From JANYHF01 sp031393505 (GTDB lineage Bacteria; Pseudomonadota; Alphaproteobacteria; Rhizobiales; Hyphomicrobiaceae), in assembly GCA_031393505.1 (NCBI GenBank), contig JANMVX010000102.1, forward strand, positions 70,952-134,951: DNA of 64,000 nucleotides, given 5' to 3'. The translations under genes and the position numbers were made by a program. Shown in pieces: positions 17,592 through 26,861 of this stretch. Within the stretch, counting starts at the first letter, position 1; each line of letters begins with the position of its first letter. The notes below the pieces were generated by a model. It was given only the letters and a program-made list of their open reading frames with translations, was not told the origin of the DNA and ran no database searches.

Positions 17592-19982
17592 ATGACAACG
17601 AGTCGAAAACATAACACGAACATGGCCACCCTACCGCCCGCCGACGATGGTGACGAAACGGACCATCTGCCGCTATCGCAGCGCGCCATGGCGCGGACCG
17701 GCGCGCCCTACCTGCAGGGGTTGAACGCCGAGCAGCGGCTGGCGGTGGAAACACTTGAGGGGCCGGTCCTGGTGCTGGCGGGCGCGGGCACCGGTAAGAC
17801 ACGCGTGCTCACCACCCGCATCGGTCACATTCTCGCGACCGGCCGCGCGCGCGGTTCCGAGATTTTGGCCGTAACGTTCACCAACCGCGCCGCGCACGAA
17901 ATGAAGGAGCGCATCGGCGCCGTTATCGGCATGGCGGTGGAGGGCATGCCGTGGCTGGGCACGTTCCACGCCATCGGGGTGCGGCTGCTGCGCCGGCACA
18001 GCGAGCTGGTCGGGCTCAAGAGCGGATTTACCATCCTCGACACCGACGACCAGATTCGCTTGCTGAAGCAACTCCTGGAAGTCGAGAAGCTTGACATCAA
18101 GCGCTGGCCAGCGCGCCAGCTGGCCTCGCTGATCGACGGCTGGAAGAACCGTGGGCTGATCCCGTCCAAAGTGCCGCCTGGAGAAGGGCAGTCGTTCGGC
18201 GGCGGCAAGGGGCTTGAGCTGTATGCCGCCTATCAGGCGCGCATGAAGGAACTGAACTGCGTCGACTTCGGCGATCTCTTACTGGAATGCCTGCGGCTGT
18301 TCCAGGAGCACCCCGACGTGCTCGCCATGTATCACCAGAAATTCAAGTTCATCCTGGTGGACGAATATCAGGACACCAACGTATCGCAGTATCTCTGGCT
18401 GCGGCTGCTGGCCCAGGGCACCAAGAACATCTGCTGCGTTGGCGACGACGATCAGTCGATCTATGGCTGGCGCGGCGCGGAAGTGGAGAACATCCTCCGC
18501 TTCGAGAAGGAATTTCCTGGCGCCAAAGTGATCCGGCTGGAGCAGAACTATCGCTCGACCGGGCACATTCTTGCCGCCGCCTCGGCCATCATCGCCGAGA
18601 ACAAGGGACGGCTGGGGAAAACGCTGCGTACCGACGATGGTATGGGCCACAAGGTACTGGTGCAGGGGTTTTGGGACGACAGCGAAGAAGCGCGCATGAT
18701 CGGCCAACGCCTGGAGGAGCTTCGGAAAAACGGCGGTAACCTCAATCAATGCGCCATTCTCGTGCGGGCGTCATTCCAGATGCGCGCCTTCGAGGACCGT
18801 TTTGTCACCATGGGACTGCCCTATCGCGTCATCGGTGGCCCACGCTTTTACGAGCGGCTGGAGATCAAGGACGCCACGGCCTATCTGGAATTGACGGTCA
18901 ACCCGACCAATGACCTGAAGTTCGAGCGCATCATCAACTCGCCCAAGCGCGGGTTGGCCGACGCGACCATGCAGGTGCTGCACAATCATGCGCGGGCGCG
19001 CGGGTTGCATCTGATGCAGGCGGCGCGCGAGATCGTGGAAACCGAGGAGCTGAAGCCGAAGGCGCGCAAATCGCTGCGTGATCTGCTGATGCAGTTCGAT
19101 GGCTGGCGCTCGCGCGTCGCCCATATGCCGCATACGGAACTCGCCCAGATGATCCTGGACGAAAGCGGCTACACGGCCATGTGGCAGCAGGATCCCAATC
19201 CCACGGCGCACACGCGGCTGGAGAATCTCAAGGAACTGATCCGCTTCCTCGGCGAGTTCGAAACGTTGCAGGGATTTCTCGAACACGTCTCGCTGGTGAT
19301 GGATGTGGACGCTGGCGATGACGGTGAGCGTGTCAGCATCATGACGTTGCACGGCGCCAAGGGACTGGAGTTCGACACCGTTTTCCTGCCAGGCTGGGAG
19401 GAAGGGCTGTTCCCGCATCAGCGCGCGCTGGATGAGAGCGGATTGTCCGGGCTGGAAGAGGAGCGCCGGCTGGCCCACGTCGGCATTACGCGTGCAAGAA
19501 AATTCGCCGCCATCAGTTTTACGCAGAACCGGCGCGTGCACGCCCTATTCCAGTCGCAGATGCCGTCGCGGTTCGTCGATGAACTGCCCGAGGCGCATGT
19601 GGAAGTTGCGGCCGTGCGCACGGGCTATTCGAACGGCGGATCTTACGCGCAAAGCCGATTCGACGAGCCCGCGGCCGGCTTCGCGCACCAATACGAAACG
19701 CCGGGCTGGAAGCGCGCCCAGGCCCAGTTCGCCCAACAGGCCAACACCTTCCAGCGCGGCGCGCCGCCGTTGCGCCAACAGCCGCGCAAAGCCGTCACCA
19801 TCGATGGCGACCTGGTGGCGTCGAGCGCCAGGCCCAGCTCGACCTTCAAGGTCGGCGATCAGGTGCGGCACGACAAATTCGGCGCGGGCACGGTGGCTGA
19901 GATCGATGGAAATAAACTAACAGTCGATTTCGCCGACAACGGCCGGAAGAAAGTCGTTGAGACGTTCGTCAGTTTGCTGTGA
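17592..19982 (+). CDS. uvrD: UvrD/PcrA/Rep-family 3'-5' DNA helicase
   Basis: 796 residues, superfamily 1A helicase used in repair and replication restart. Motifs in order: LNAEQRLAVETLEG (Q motif), LAGAGTGKTRVL (Walker A), LAVTFTNRAAHEMKERI (Ia), VDEYQDTN (II), VGDDDQSIYGWRGA (III), LEQNYRST (IV), MTLHGAKGLEFDTVFLPGWE (V), EERRLAHVGITRA (VI). The last 55 residues (FKVGDQVRHDKFGAGTVAEI) form the Tudor-like C-terminal domain found in PcrA/UvrD that binds RNA polymerase. The N-terminus may begin at a downstream ATG (17622 or 17688). Symbol chosen by family; pcrA is equally fitting. Confidence 0.95.
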   Translation: MTTSRKHNTNMATLPPADDGDETDHLPLSQRAMARTGAPYLQGLNAEQRLAVETLEGPVLVLAGAGTGKTRVLTTRIGHILATGRARGSEILAVTFTNRAAHEMKERIGAVIGMAVEGMPWLGTFHAIGVRLLRRHSELVGLKSGFTILDTDDQIRLLKQLLEVEKLDIKRWPARQLASLIDGWKNRGLIPSKVPPGEGQSFGGGKGLELYAAYQARMKELNCVDFGDLLLECLRLFQEHPDVLAMYHQKFKFILVDEYQDTNVSQYLWLRLLAQGTKNICCVGDDDQSIYGWRGAEVENILRFEKEFPGAKVIRLEQNYRSTGHILAAASAIIAENKGRLGKTLRTDDGMGHKVLVQGFWDDSEEARMIGQRLEELRKNGGNLNQCAILVRASFQMRAFEDRFVTMGLPYRVIGGPRFYERLEIKDATAYLELTVNPTNDLKFERIINSPKRGLADATMQVLHNHARARGLHLMQAAREIVETEELKPKARKSLRDLLMQFDGWRSRVAHMPHTELAQMILDESGYTAMWQQDPNPTAHTRLENLKELIRFLGEFETLQGFLEHVSLVMDVDAGDDGERVSIMTLHGAKGLEFDTVFLPGWEEGLFPHQRALDESGLSGLEEERRLAHVGITRARKFAAISFTQNRRVHALFQSQMPSRFVDELPEAHVEVAAVRTGYSNGGSYAQSRFDEPAAGFAHQYETPGWKRAQAQFAQQANTFQRGAPPLRQQPRKAVTIDGDLVASSARPSSTFKVGDQVRHDKFGAGTVAEIDGNKLTVDFADNGRKKVVETFVSLL

Positions 19983-20000
19983 TTGTGAGGCGAGCACCTT

Positions 20001-20222
20001 CCTCTCCCCCAACGCTTTTCCGCGTTGGGGGAGAGGAGACCGCGTCTCGCAGCCGCCCTCTTCGGCGGCAAGAGCCACGCGGTCGGTGAGGGGCAGCCGC
20101 TTGCTCCGTCGTTGGTGCGACCAGCCACACAGCAAGTGGCTGCCCCTCACCTGTCGCTGATTCCGTCGCGCTTTGCGCTCCGGGCGACATCCTCTCCCCC
20201 GCGAAGAGGCGGGGGAGAGGAG
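20001..20222. repeat. Long palindromic element, family C copy 1
   Basis: About 220 bp. It starts with hairpin CCTCTCCCCC...GGGGGAGAGG and ends with a second one, CCTCTCCCCCGCG...CGGGGGAGAGG. Between them is the conserved block GACCGCGTCTCGCAG ... AGCCACGCGGTCGGTGAGG. Other copies are at 42687 (same orientation) and 52826 (inverted). It fills the space between uvrD and the next gene. Confidence 0.88.
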
Positions 20223-20257
20223 TAGACCGTCGTTCCACCCAATTCGGAGGTTATCTG

Positions 20258-20644
20258 ATGATCGTTCTGCGTACCGCTTGCCTAGTTGCCCTAACTGCGT
20301 TCCTGACCTCCAGCACCCTCGCTGCCGAGCGCCCGCTGAACGGCCCCGAGATCGACGCCCTGATCAAGGGCAACACGGTCACCGGCCAGAACATCAACGG
20401 CATCTGGAAGCAGTTTTTCGACGCCAACGGTGAAACCACCTATCTCGCGCCGGAAAAGCCGCCCTCGCTGGGCGAATGGAACGTGCAGGGCGACAAGTTC
20501 TGCTCCAAGTGGCCGCCGAACGACCACTGGGTCTGCTACGCCGTGACCGGCGATCTCGACGCCAAACCCAAGACCATCACCTGGATCGCCGGCGGCAGCG
20601 GCACGAAATATCCGGGCACGGTGCAGGTGGGCAAGGGGCTCTAA
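20258..20644 (+). CDS. Small secreted protein of unknown function
   Basis: 128 residues with a signal peptide (CLVALTAFLTSSTLAAE). The mature part includes LNGPEIDALIKGNTVTGQNI, FFDANGETTYLAPEKPP, GEWNVQGDKFCSKWPPNDHW and VCYAVTGD. Two cysteines could form one disulfide. The pattern of a GNT motif, then a GExxY strand, then W..C resembles periplasmic domains seen in Rhizobiales hypothetical proteins, but I do not recognise a named function. It ends 4 bp into the convergent GNAT gene. An RBS-like GGAGG lies at 20246-20250. Confidence 0.72.
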   Translation: MIVLRTACLVALTAFLTSSTLAAERPLNGPEIDALIKGNTVTGQNINGIWKQFFDANGETTYLAPEKPPSLGEWNVQGDKFCSKWPPNDHWVCYAVTGDLDAKPKTITWIAGGSGTKYPGTVQVGKGL

Positions 20645-21261
20645 CGCGCCGCCTCAAGCAACGGAACGTGGGGCGCGGCGTGCTTGGGCAAGTGCCCGGT
20701 CAGCCGCGGATCGGCCAGGGTTTCGACCTGGAAGGCGTAGATCTCGAAGCCCGAACGGCGGTAGAACCCCAGCGCTTTGGGATGATCGAAACTGCAGGTG
20801 TGCAACCAGAAACGCCTGATCGGCTTGGCCCAGGCCCGTGCGATGGCGCCGCTCATAAGGGCGCGGCCAATCCCACTGCCGAAACAGTCCGGGACCAATC
20901 CGAAGAAGGCCAGTTCGCAGTCTCCGGTGTTGCGAAAGTCCAGCTCAAGCAGGCCAATGGGCTTGTCCTTGTCGAAGAGCACAAAGCTCTCGACCAGCGG
21001 ATTGCTCAGGATTTCGAGCAGTTTTGCGTCGGGCATGGTCAAGCGCGAAAACCATAGCCAGGGTTCGCCGACTTTGCCGAACAGGTCGCGATAGTCAGCG
21101 AGGCCAGTGCCGTCGATGCGATCAAGCCGGAGCGGCGGGGCAAGTGTTTCGCGCGGCATTGGATCGGGCGCGGCGCGCATCTCGAGACAGGTGACCAGAT
21201 TGGCGATTTGGCCTGGAGCGAGTGGCGAATAGCCTAAAGGCAAGGTGGCATTGAGTTTCAT
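20641..21261 (-). CDS. GNAT family N-acetyltransferase
   Basis: 206 residues from ATG 21261 (MKLNATLPLGYSPLAPGQIA). The acetyl-CoA site is FFGLVPDCFGSGIGRALMSG (motif A, R/Q-x-x-G-x-G/A variant), preceded by DKPIGLLELDFRNTGDCELA and followed by CSFDHPKALGFYRRSGFEIY (motif B). It starts 14 bp after the kinase stop on the same strand, so it is probably the last gene of that transcription unit. Substrate unknown. Confidence 0.85.
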   Translation of the reverse strand: MKLNATLPLGYSPLAPGQIANLVTCLEMRAAPDPMPRETLAPPLRLDRIDGTGLADYRDLFGKVGEPWLWFSRLTMPDAKLLEILSNPLVESFVLFDKDKPIGLLELDFRNTGDCELAFFGLVPDCFGSGIGRALMSGAIARAWAKPIRRFWLHTCSFDHPKALGFYRRSGFEIYAFQVETLADPRLTGHLPKHAAPHVPLLEAAR

Positions 21262-21274
21262 CGCGCTGCTCGCT

Positions 21275-23764
21275 TCACGGATAGCCGCCGATCTGCGCAT
21301 TCCAGAGCCGCACCGTCATGTCGTCTCCCGCCGAGGCCAGCTTGTGCCCGTCGGGCAGGAACGCCACGGCGCGCACTGCCTTCACGTGCCCCTCATAGGT
21401 GTTCAGCAGCGCGCCCGTCGCCGCATCCCACAGCCTCACGGTTCCGTCCTCGCTGCCCGAGGCCAGCATGCGTCCGTCCGGTGAAAAATCCAGCGAGACG
21501 ATGCGGTTGGCGTGGCCGATCATCGTCTTCAACGGCGCTTCCGACGTCGTCGACCAAAGAATGATGGTCTTGTCGTTGCCGGCCGAGGCCAGGATCTGTC
21601 CGTCCGGCGAGATCGCCACGGCGCGAATATCTTCTGTGTGCCCCGTGTAAGTGCGGATCAGCCGCCGCTTGCGCTCGTCCCAGAGTTTGATGGTCTTGTC
21701 CGCCCCCGCTGTCGCCAGCAGGCGGCGGTGCGCGGAGTAGGCCACGGCGAACACCGGGCGCTTGTGGTCGGACCAGGTGTTGCGCGCGCCGCGGCTGCTG
21801 TCCCACAGCCGCACCTTGGTGTCTTGCCCCACCGTCGCAAACAGCTTGGAGCCGCTGAGGAAGGTCGCGCCCCAGATTGGCCCATCGTGCTCGTTGAAGG
21901 CGCCGAGCTTTTCACCCGTGTCCATCTGCCAGAGGCCGAGCGAGCCATCGGAGAGGCCCGCCAACAAGACGTGTTCGGACGAAGCGAGCGACGTCACCTG
22001 CTGTCCGGGAGCAAGGATGCTGCGCAACTGCTCGCCAGTCTTGGCGTTCCAGATCAGCATCTGGCCGTCGGCGCCGCCAGACGCGATGAGGCCGTCCGAG
22101 GTCACCGTCATGGCGTCGATGCCCACGGCATGGCCGCGCAACGCGCGGATCAGGCTGACATCGCTGCCGCCGAGGAGGGAGGCATGCGGTACCGGCAGGC
22201 CCACCGCCGGTCCCCAGAGTTCGACCGATATCAACGCGCCAACCACGGCGGCGGCTATTGCGGCGCGCAGTACAAATCCCTGCATGGTCTGCTTGAGGCG
22301 GCCAAGCAGGGAGTCGCTGGACGCCACTTTGGGCTTGGGTTGTGGAATGACGGCGGGCAGCTGTGGCGTCGGGGCGGCGGCCGGCGTCACCGCAGCGGCG
22401 CGCAGAAGCCGGGTCTCGGGATCGGTCTCGATGACGGGCTTGGCGGCGGGGGCGAGCACGGTCGGTTCCGACTTGGTGTCAGCCAAGCGGTCCAGCAATC
22501 CGCGCGGCCGCTCGGGGCGCGGCGCCTCGGCAACTTTTCGAGGCATCGCCTGTTGCAGCCAGTTGAACGCGTCCTTGGCGCCGGCGCGGGCATTGACCAG
22601 AGCCGCCGCCGCCAAAGGCGTCATGGCGCCGATGAAGGTGGACATTTGCGAGCGGGTCGGTGCTTTGGGCAGCGGTTTTGGCATGGCCGGCCTGGGCGCT
22701 GCGTCAGCCAACGCCCTGGCGGCATTGATTGCGGCCATTGGTGCGGGCGGTTCGGGCGCCGGCTTGGGTTTTGGCTTCAGCCTGAATGGCTTTGGCTCGT
22801 CGCCGCCCTCAAGCTTACGGGTCTGCGCGCTTGCTTTTGCAGTAGCGGCCGGCGCTCGTTGCGGCTTGGGCGGTGCAACGGTATGCGCCGAATGAAGCAG
22901 CATCTTGCGCCATTCGGCGATCGATTGTGGGCGCGCCTCGACGGCGAGCCGCAGTGCGGCATCAATGGCCTGCAGAAAGCCCGTGCGATAAACGCCTTGG
23001 GTGGCCGCGAACTCCGCCGCCACCAATTCGTCGCGCTGCATGCGCCCTGGCGCATCGGCGGGCCGGCGGCCGGTCACGGCATGATAGAGCGTCGCGGCGA
23101 GAGCATAAATGTCCGTCCACGGACCTTGCCGCCGGCCGTCCTGCGCATATTGCTCAGCCGGCGAATAGCCCGGCTTGACCAGCACGCTCATGGTCGAGAG
23201 ATGGCTCGCCACCTCACGACGCGCCGAGCCGAAATCAATCAGCACCGGTGACCCGTCCGGCCGGATCATGATGTTGTCGGGGGCGATGTCGCGATGCAGA
23301 AAACTGCGTGCGTGAATGGTCTCCAGCGCGTCCAGCAGCGGCGCGACGACCGCGTCCAATTCAGCTTGCAGCGGGCGGCGTCCCAACTTGTCCAGCCAGG
23401 CTTTAAAGCTGACGCCGTCTTCCAGCTTCAGCACCATGTAGCCGGTGTTGTTTTGGCGAAAATATCTGTAAACGCGCACAATGTTGGCGTGGTCGAAGGT
23501 GGCGAGCGCCTGCGCTTCCTCGATGAAGCGATCCAGGCCCCAGCGGTAATCCTCGTCCAGCCCGCGCGATTTCGAGCGCACCAGCGTGGTGTTTTCGCGC
23601 GCGGCGAAATCGGACGGGAAATATTCCTTGATGGCGACGCCGCGATTGAGCGGGGTTTCCTCAGCCAGATAGGTTATGCCGAAGCCGCCCGCGCCAAGCA
23701 CCTTGGCGATGCGATAGTCGCCCGCCAGCTCCGTCCCGATGGGCAGTGCAAGTAGATTGTCCAT
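21275..23764 (-). CDS. Membrane Ser/Thr protein kinase with C-terminal WD40 repeats
   Basis: 829 residues from ATG 23764 (MDNLLALPIGTELAGDYRIA). The N-terminal Hanks kinase has a glycine loop LGAGGFGITY, catalytic Lys in VAIKEYFPSD, HRDIAPDNIMI and IDFGSARRE (DFG). A Pro/Ala-rich linker of about 170 residues follows, then a single membrane helix (VLRAAIAAAVVGALISVELW), then about seven WD40 blades with GH and W/LWD signatures (e.g. IRAVAISPDGQILASAG, TVRLWDAATG). The blades would be extracytoplasmic. It faces two FHA genes and a PP2C gene, forming a phospho-signalling block. Confidence 0.93.
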   Translation of the reverse strand: MDNLLALPIGTELAGDYRIAKVLGAGGFGITYLAEETPLNRGVAIKEYFPSDFAARENTTLVRSKSRGLDEDYRWGLDRFIEEAQALATFDHANIVRVYRYFRQNNTGYMVLKLEDGVSFKAWLDKLGRRPLQAELDAVVAPLLDALETIHARSFLHRDIAPDNIMIRPDGSPVLIDFGSARREVASHLSTMSVLVKPGYSPAEQYAQDGRRQGPWTDIYALAATLYHAVTGRRPADAPGRMQRDELVAAEFAATQGVYRTGFLQAIDAALRLAVEARPQSIAEWRKMLLHSAHTVAPPKPQRAPAATAKASAQTRKLEGGDEPKPFRLKPKPKPAPEPPAPMAAINAARALADAAPRPAMPKPLPKAPTRSQMSTFIGAMTPLAAAALVNARAGAKDAFNWLQQAMPRKVAEAPRPERPRGLLDRLADTKSEPTVLAPAAKPVIETDPETRLLRAAAVTPAAAPTPQLPAVIPQPKPKVASSDSLLGRLKQTMQGFVLRAAIAAAVVGALISVELWGPAVGLPVPHASLLGGSDVSLIRALRGHAVGIDAMTVTSDGLIASGGADGQMLIWNAKTGEQLRSILAPGQQVTSLASSEHVLLAGLSDGSLGLWQMDTGEKLGAFNEHDGPIWGATFLSGSKLFATVGQDTKVRLWDSSRGARNTWSDHKRPVFAVAYSAHRRLLATAGADKTIKLWDERKRRLIRTYTGHTEDIRAVAISPDGQILASAGNDKTIILWSTTSEAPLKTMIGHANRIVSLDFSPDGRMLASGSEDGTVRLWDAATGALLNTYEGHVKAVRAVAFLPDGHKLASAGDDMTVRLWNAQIGGYP

Positions 23765-24048
23765 GCCGGGATCGTGCGCTCTGGCTGTTGCGACAGATGG
23801 AGTTGCTAGGACCAAGGTGTTCGCCGTCGGTTACGTCCGACGCCAGCCAAGCGTTCGGCACACTGGGACACAGCCTACGTTGTGCCACGTCTCGGCCTAA
23901 GTCTCTGAGCGCAAATTTGCCCCGAATTGTGGCATGACCTGATTTGCCCACCTCAAACGCCGTTTTGCAGCCGCAAAGTTGTTCGACGACGGGAGCGACC
24001 AGTTCGGGGCCGCCCGAGCAAAACATGCGCCGCCGCGAGGGTTGCATT

Positions 24049-24693
24049 ATGCGCGGAATGATCATTGCCCTTCTTCTGCTATTCGCAGCGCCCGCTCTGG
24101 CCACGATGCCAGCTGTGGCGCAAACTGTCGCCGAGGCCGCCGCCGATCCCGCGCCTGAGCCGACCGAGGCGACGCTCTGGACACGCGTCCAGAATGGCTT
24201 TGCCCAGGGTCGTGAGCCGCAGCTGATGCTCGTTGCTGTCGTTTTGGGCGGACTGCTGCCGATCCTGTCACTGGTGGCGCTGGCGTCCCGCTTCGGCTTC
24301 AAGCGCTGGGCGGCGCGCAAACGTGAGACCTTTACGCAAGTCGCCATGGCGCCCGCCGTGACGCGCCAACAGGTGAGCGAAATCCGCGGCCAGCTGCCGC
24401 TTCTCGATGTCATCGGCGCAGAAGCAGATGTGCATCGCCTCGACGGCAACATGACACGCATCGGCCGCCACGAGGAGAATGACATCCGCCTCGCCAGCCA
24501 GACCGTGCATCGCTATCACGCCGTGCTGCACCGCACGCCCGAGCAGAAATTCGTCATCACGGACCTGTCCGGCCCCGAAGGCAACGGCGTGGTCGTAAAT
24601 GCCGAGCGCGTCGACCAGATCGCGCTGGCGGCCGGCGACCTGATTGAGCTTGGCGACGTGCGCTTGCGCTTCCGTTTTGGCGAGGCGCATTGA
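24049..24693 (+). CDS. Membrane-anchored FHA-domain protein
   Basis: About 214 residues from ATG 24049, with a GCGAGGG site upstream (an upstream ATG at 24025 is possible). Signal/anchor MIIALLLLFAAPALA, a short acidic linker, a second membrane helix (LMLVAVVLGGLLPILSLVAL), then a cytoplasmic FHA domain: TRIGRHEENDIRLASQTVHR, YHAVLHR, and ITDLSGPEGNGVVVNAERV. FHA domains bind phosphothreonine, so a natural partner is the divergent Ser/Thr kinase. It begins 284 bp from the kinase start. Confidence 0.88.
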   Translation: MRGMIIALLLLFAAPALATMPAVAQTVAEAAADPAPEPTEATLWTRVQNGFAQGREPQLMLVAVVLGGLLPILSLVALASRFGFKRWAARKRETFTQVAMAPAVTRQQVSEIRGQLPLLDVIGAEADVHRLDGNMTRIGRHEENDIRLASQTVHRYHAVLHRTPEQKFVITDLSGPEGNGVVVNAERVDQIALAAGDLIELGDVRLRFRFGEAH

Positions 24694-24720
24694 ATGCGAG
24701 CGTGTGATGGCCTCTCAACT

Positions 24721-24869
24721 CGTCATACCCGCGAAGGCGGGTATCCAGCCAAGCCAGAGGTTTGCCGAGGTGCTCACTGCCCGACAGTCGCCTTGAAAGG
24801 GACATGTCGTAGTCCGGCGCCGGCGAGCGCCACGAGCTTGGCTGGATACCCGCCTTCGCGGGTATGACG
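24721..24869. repeat. Palindromic element, family D copy 1
   Basis: Ends are CGTCATACCCGCGAAGGCGG (left) and its complement CCGCCTTCGCGGGTATGACG (right), each with its own CCCGCGAAGGCGGG hairpin, enclosing about 100 bp. AGCCAAGCCAG at the left is mirrored by GAGCTTGGCTGG at the right. It lies between the two FHA genes. A second copy is at 61173-61320. Confidence 0.88.
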
Positions 24870-24922
24870 ATGTCTTGCGTTGTGAGCGTGGTTGAATGGA
24901 ACAGATACTCGGGGTAACAGCA

Positions 24923-25591
24923 ATGGCCAATGAAGACGATCCTCTACAGAGCGTGTTGAAAGCCGTCGCCGGCCAATCGCGCCAGAGCGGCGATGAGGCC
25001 GAGCGCACGGCGCTGTTGGGGCGGAGCACGTCACCGTCCTCGCTGCAAAATGCTCTGCGTGCGGCCGAAGCGGCGCTGACTCCCGTGGGGTCGCGCCCAG
25101 TTGGGCCTATCGATTCCAACGCCGCCACCATCATCAACCGCGCACCAAAGGCCCCAGCGATGCCCGCTCCGGCAAAAACCCAACTCGTGCGCGGCGGTCA
25201 GAAACCGTTGCGTTCCGACTTCCATGCCGATCCCGTGGTCGGCTGGCTGGTCATCATCGGCGGGCCGGGCCTTGGCTCCTTCCGCCCGGTGTTCGAGGGC
25301 AACAACAGCATCGGCCGCAACGCCAGTCAGCGCATCCCGATCGATTTCGGCGATGATGCGATCTCGGCCGAGGAGCAGGCCTTTCTGCGTTACGATGCAT
25401 CAGACCGCCAGTTCCTGCTGGTGCCGAACTTGGCCAAGACCAATGTCATCGCGGTCAACGAGGCCAAGCCGACGGCCGCTGTGAAACTGGCCGCCATGGA
25501 CGTCATCACGATGGGGCGTACGCAGCTGGTATTCGTACCGTTCTGCGGCGATGAGTTCGACTGGTCGGAACTGGCCGGCCTCAAGGAATAA
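24923..25591 (+). CDS. FHA-domain protein (soluble)
   Basis: 222 residues from ATG 24923 (MANEDDPLQSVLKAVAGQSR). The N-terminal 100 residues are low-complexity Ala/Pro. The C-terminal half is an FHA fold: VVGWLVIIGGPGLGSFRPVF, NNSIGRNASQRIPIDFGDDA, and LPNLAKTNVIAVN. The usual GR...S signature is present as IGRNASQRI. No membrane helix. It ends 11 bp before the PP2C gene, so the two are likely co-transcribed. Probably a phosphothreonine reader or kinase substrate. Confidence 0.85.
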   Translation: MANEDDPLQSVLKAVAGQSRQSGDEAERTALLGRSTSPSSLQNALRAAEAALTPVGSRPVGPIDSNAATIINRAPKAPAMPAPAKTQLVRGGQKPLRSDFHADPVVGWLVIIGGPGLGSFRPVFEGNNSIGRNASQRIPIDFGDDAISAEEQAFLRYDASDRQFLLVPNLAKTNVIAVNEAKPTAAVKLAAMDVITMGRTQLVFVPFCGDEFDWSELAGLKE

Positions 25592-25602
25592 GCGCGACCG
25601 CC

Positions 25603-26409
25603 ATGGTGACCGGGTTTCGTTATGCGTCGCGCGCCATGGTGGGAGCCCGCGAGGGCCAGGAGGACAGCTGCCGTTTCGCGTCGCTGACGCCCGCTGGCGG
25701 CGGGACGGTGTCGCTTGAGCGGCGGGCGGCCAAGCGCGTTGACACGTTGTTGGCCGTCCTTGCTGACGGCATGGGCGGGCATGTCGGTGGGGCCGAAGCC
25801 AGCACGCTCGCTTGCGATTCTTTCGTGGAAGCCTACGAAACCGAGGTGGGAACGGAGCGTTCACGCCTGGCTGGGGCGCTCGATACCTCAAACCGCGCCA
25901 TCGCCGGGGCTTTGCGGCGCGACCGCGCACTGAAGGGTATGGGCTGCACGCTGATCGGCGCTGTGTTCACGGGCGAGGCCCTCAGCTGGGTCAGCGTCGG
26001 AGACTCACCGCTGCTGCTGTTCCGCGATGACAAACTCTATCAACTGAATGAGGATCACTCGCTCGCCCCGCTCCTGGACCAGCTGGCGGCCAACGGCGAG
26101 ATGACGCTGGCCGAAGCCGAGGCCGATCCGCGCCGCCACTTTCTGCGCGCCGCTCTCACTGGCGACAGCATCGAGATGGTGGATCTCAGCACGTCGGCGC
26201 TGGGATTGCGAGAGGGTGATCTGGTGCTGCTGGCCAGCGATGGGCTGGAGGTGCTGTCGCACGCCGAGATGGCTGATCTTTTGGCGGCGCGCGCCGGCGA
26301 TGAGCCGGAGGCTCTGGTCGGCGCGCTACTGGCGGCGGTCGAGGCCAAGGCCGCGCCGAACCAGGACAATGTGACGGTGATGGTGGTGAAACCAGTGTTC
26401 GAGGGGTAG
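25603..26409 (+). CDS. PP2C-family Ser/Thr protein phosphatase
   Basis: 268 residues. Metal-binding motifs of the PPM family in order: GAREGQEDSCRF, LADGMGGHVGGAEAS, GCTLIGAVF, WVSVGDSPLLLFRD, NEDHSLAPLL, LLASDGLEVLS and NQDNVTVMVVK. It would dephosphorylate targets of the nearby kinase. The start at ATG 25603 lies 11 bp after the FHA gene. Kinase, FHA readers and phosphatase together form a closed reversible phosphorylation circuit. Confidence 0.93.
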   Translation: MVTGFRYASRAMVGAREGQEDSCRFASLTPAGGGTVSLERRAAKRVDTLLAVLADGMGGHVGGAEASTLACDSFVEAYETEVGTERSRLAGALDTSNRAIAGALRRDRALKGMGCTLIGAVFTGEALSWVSVGDSPLLLFRDDKLYQLNEDHSLAPLLDQLAANGEMTLAEAEADPRRHFLRAALTGDSIEMVDLSTSALGLREGDLVLLASDGLEVLSHAEMADLLAARAGDEPEALVGALLAAVEAKAAPNQDNVTVMVVKPVFEG

Positions 26410-26540
26410 CGGCCATTCACATTGAATTGGTGGGCTGATGATCAGGTGTGTTTTGAGGCGTCCATTTGCCGACCCGGAGAACCGGGTTTGGTCGCTGAGC
26501 ATCGATGAGGCGGCTGGTGGAATGCTGAATGCCCGCGCCA

Positions 26541-26726
26541 CTAGCGTTGGCTGCGCAAATGAGACTTGATCTCGTTGATCTGGGCGCCGCCCAGCCGAAA
26601 TTTGTGGCGCCGCCAAAACAGCACGCGCGCGCGCAGCTCAATCCACTGCCCGCCGTAGTGATCCATGTAGAAGCGTGCCCTTGCACCACCCTCGATCCGC
26701 TTGATAACCGTTTCGACAACGCTCAT
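26541..26726 (-). CDS. Small basic protein of unknown function
   Basis: 61 residues from ATG 26726 (MSVVETVIKRIEGGARARFY), with a G-rich ribosome-binding site (GGGGGG) a few bases upstream and an AT-rich promoter-like region behind it containing the palindrome TAACTAGTTA (26748-26757). The sequence MDHYGGQWIELRARVLFWRR looks structured, and the protein is strongly basic. No family recognised. The gap 26410-26540 between the PP2C stop and this gene holds no other gene. Confidence 0.5.
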   Translation of the reverse strand: MSVVETVIKRIEGGARARFYMDHYGGQWIELRARVLFWRRHKFRLGGAQINEIKSHLRSQR

Positions 26727-26861
26727 AAAACGCCCCCCGCAAAAACACTAACTAGTTATGCTTAATTTTCGCTTTTTCCTTATGAGTGTCAAGGTTATAA
26801 CCGCCGCAACCCTTGTGCTCGAAGCTAGCATTCTTGCGCCTCACCCGCTGGACCCGATCCC

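Noticed and set aside
21512..23251. A 579-codon plus-strand open frame opposite the kinase
   Set aside because: It mirrors the kinase/WD40 coding strand, with biased Arg/Gly/His content and no start signal.
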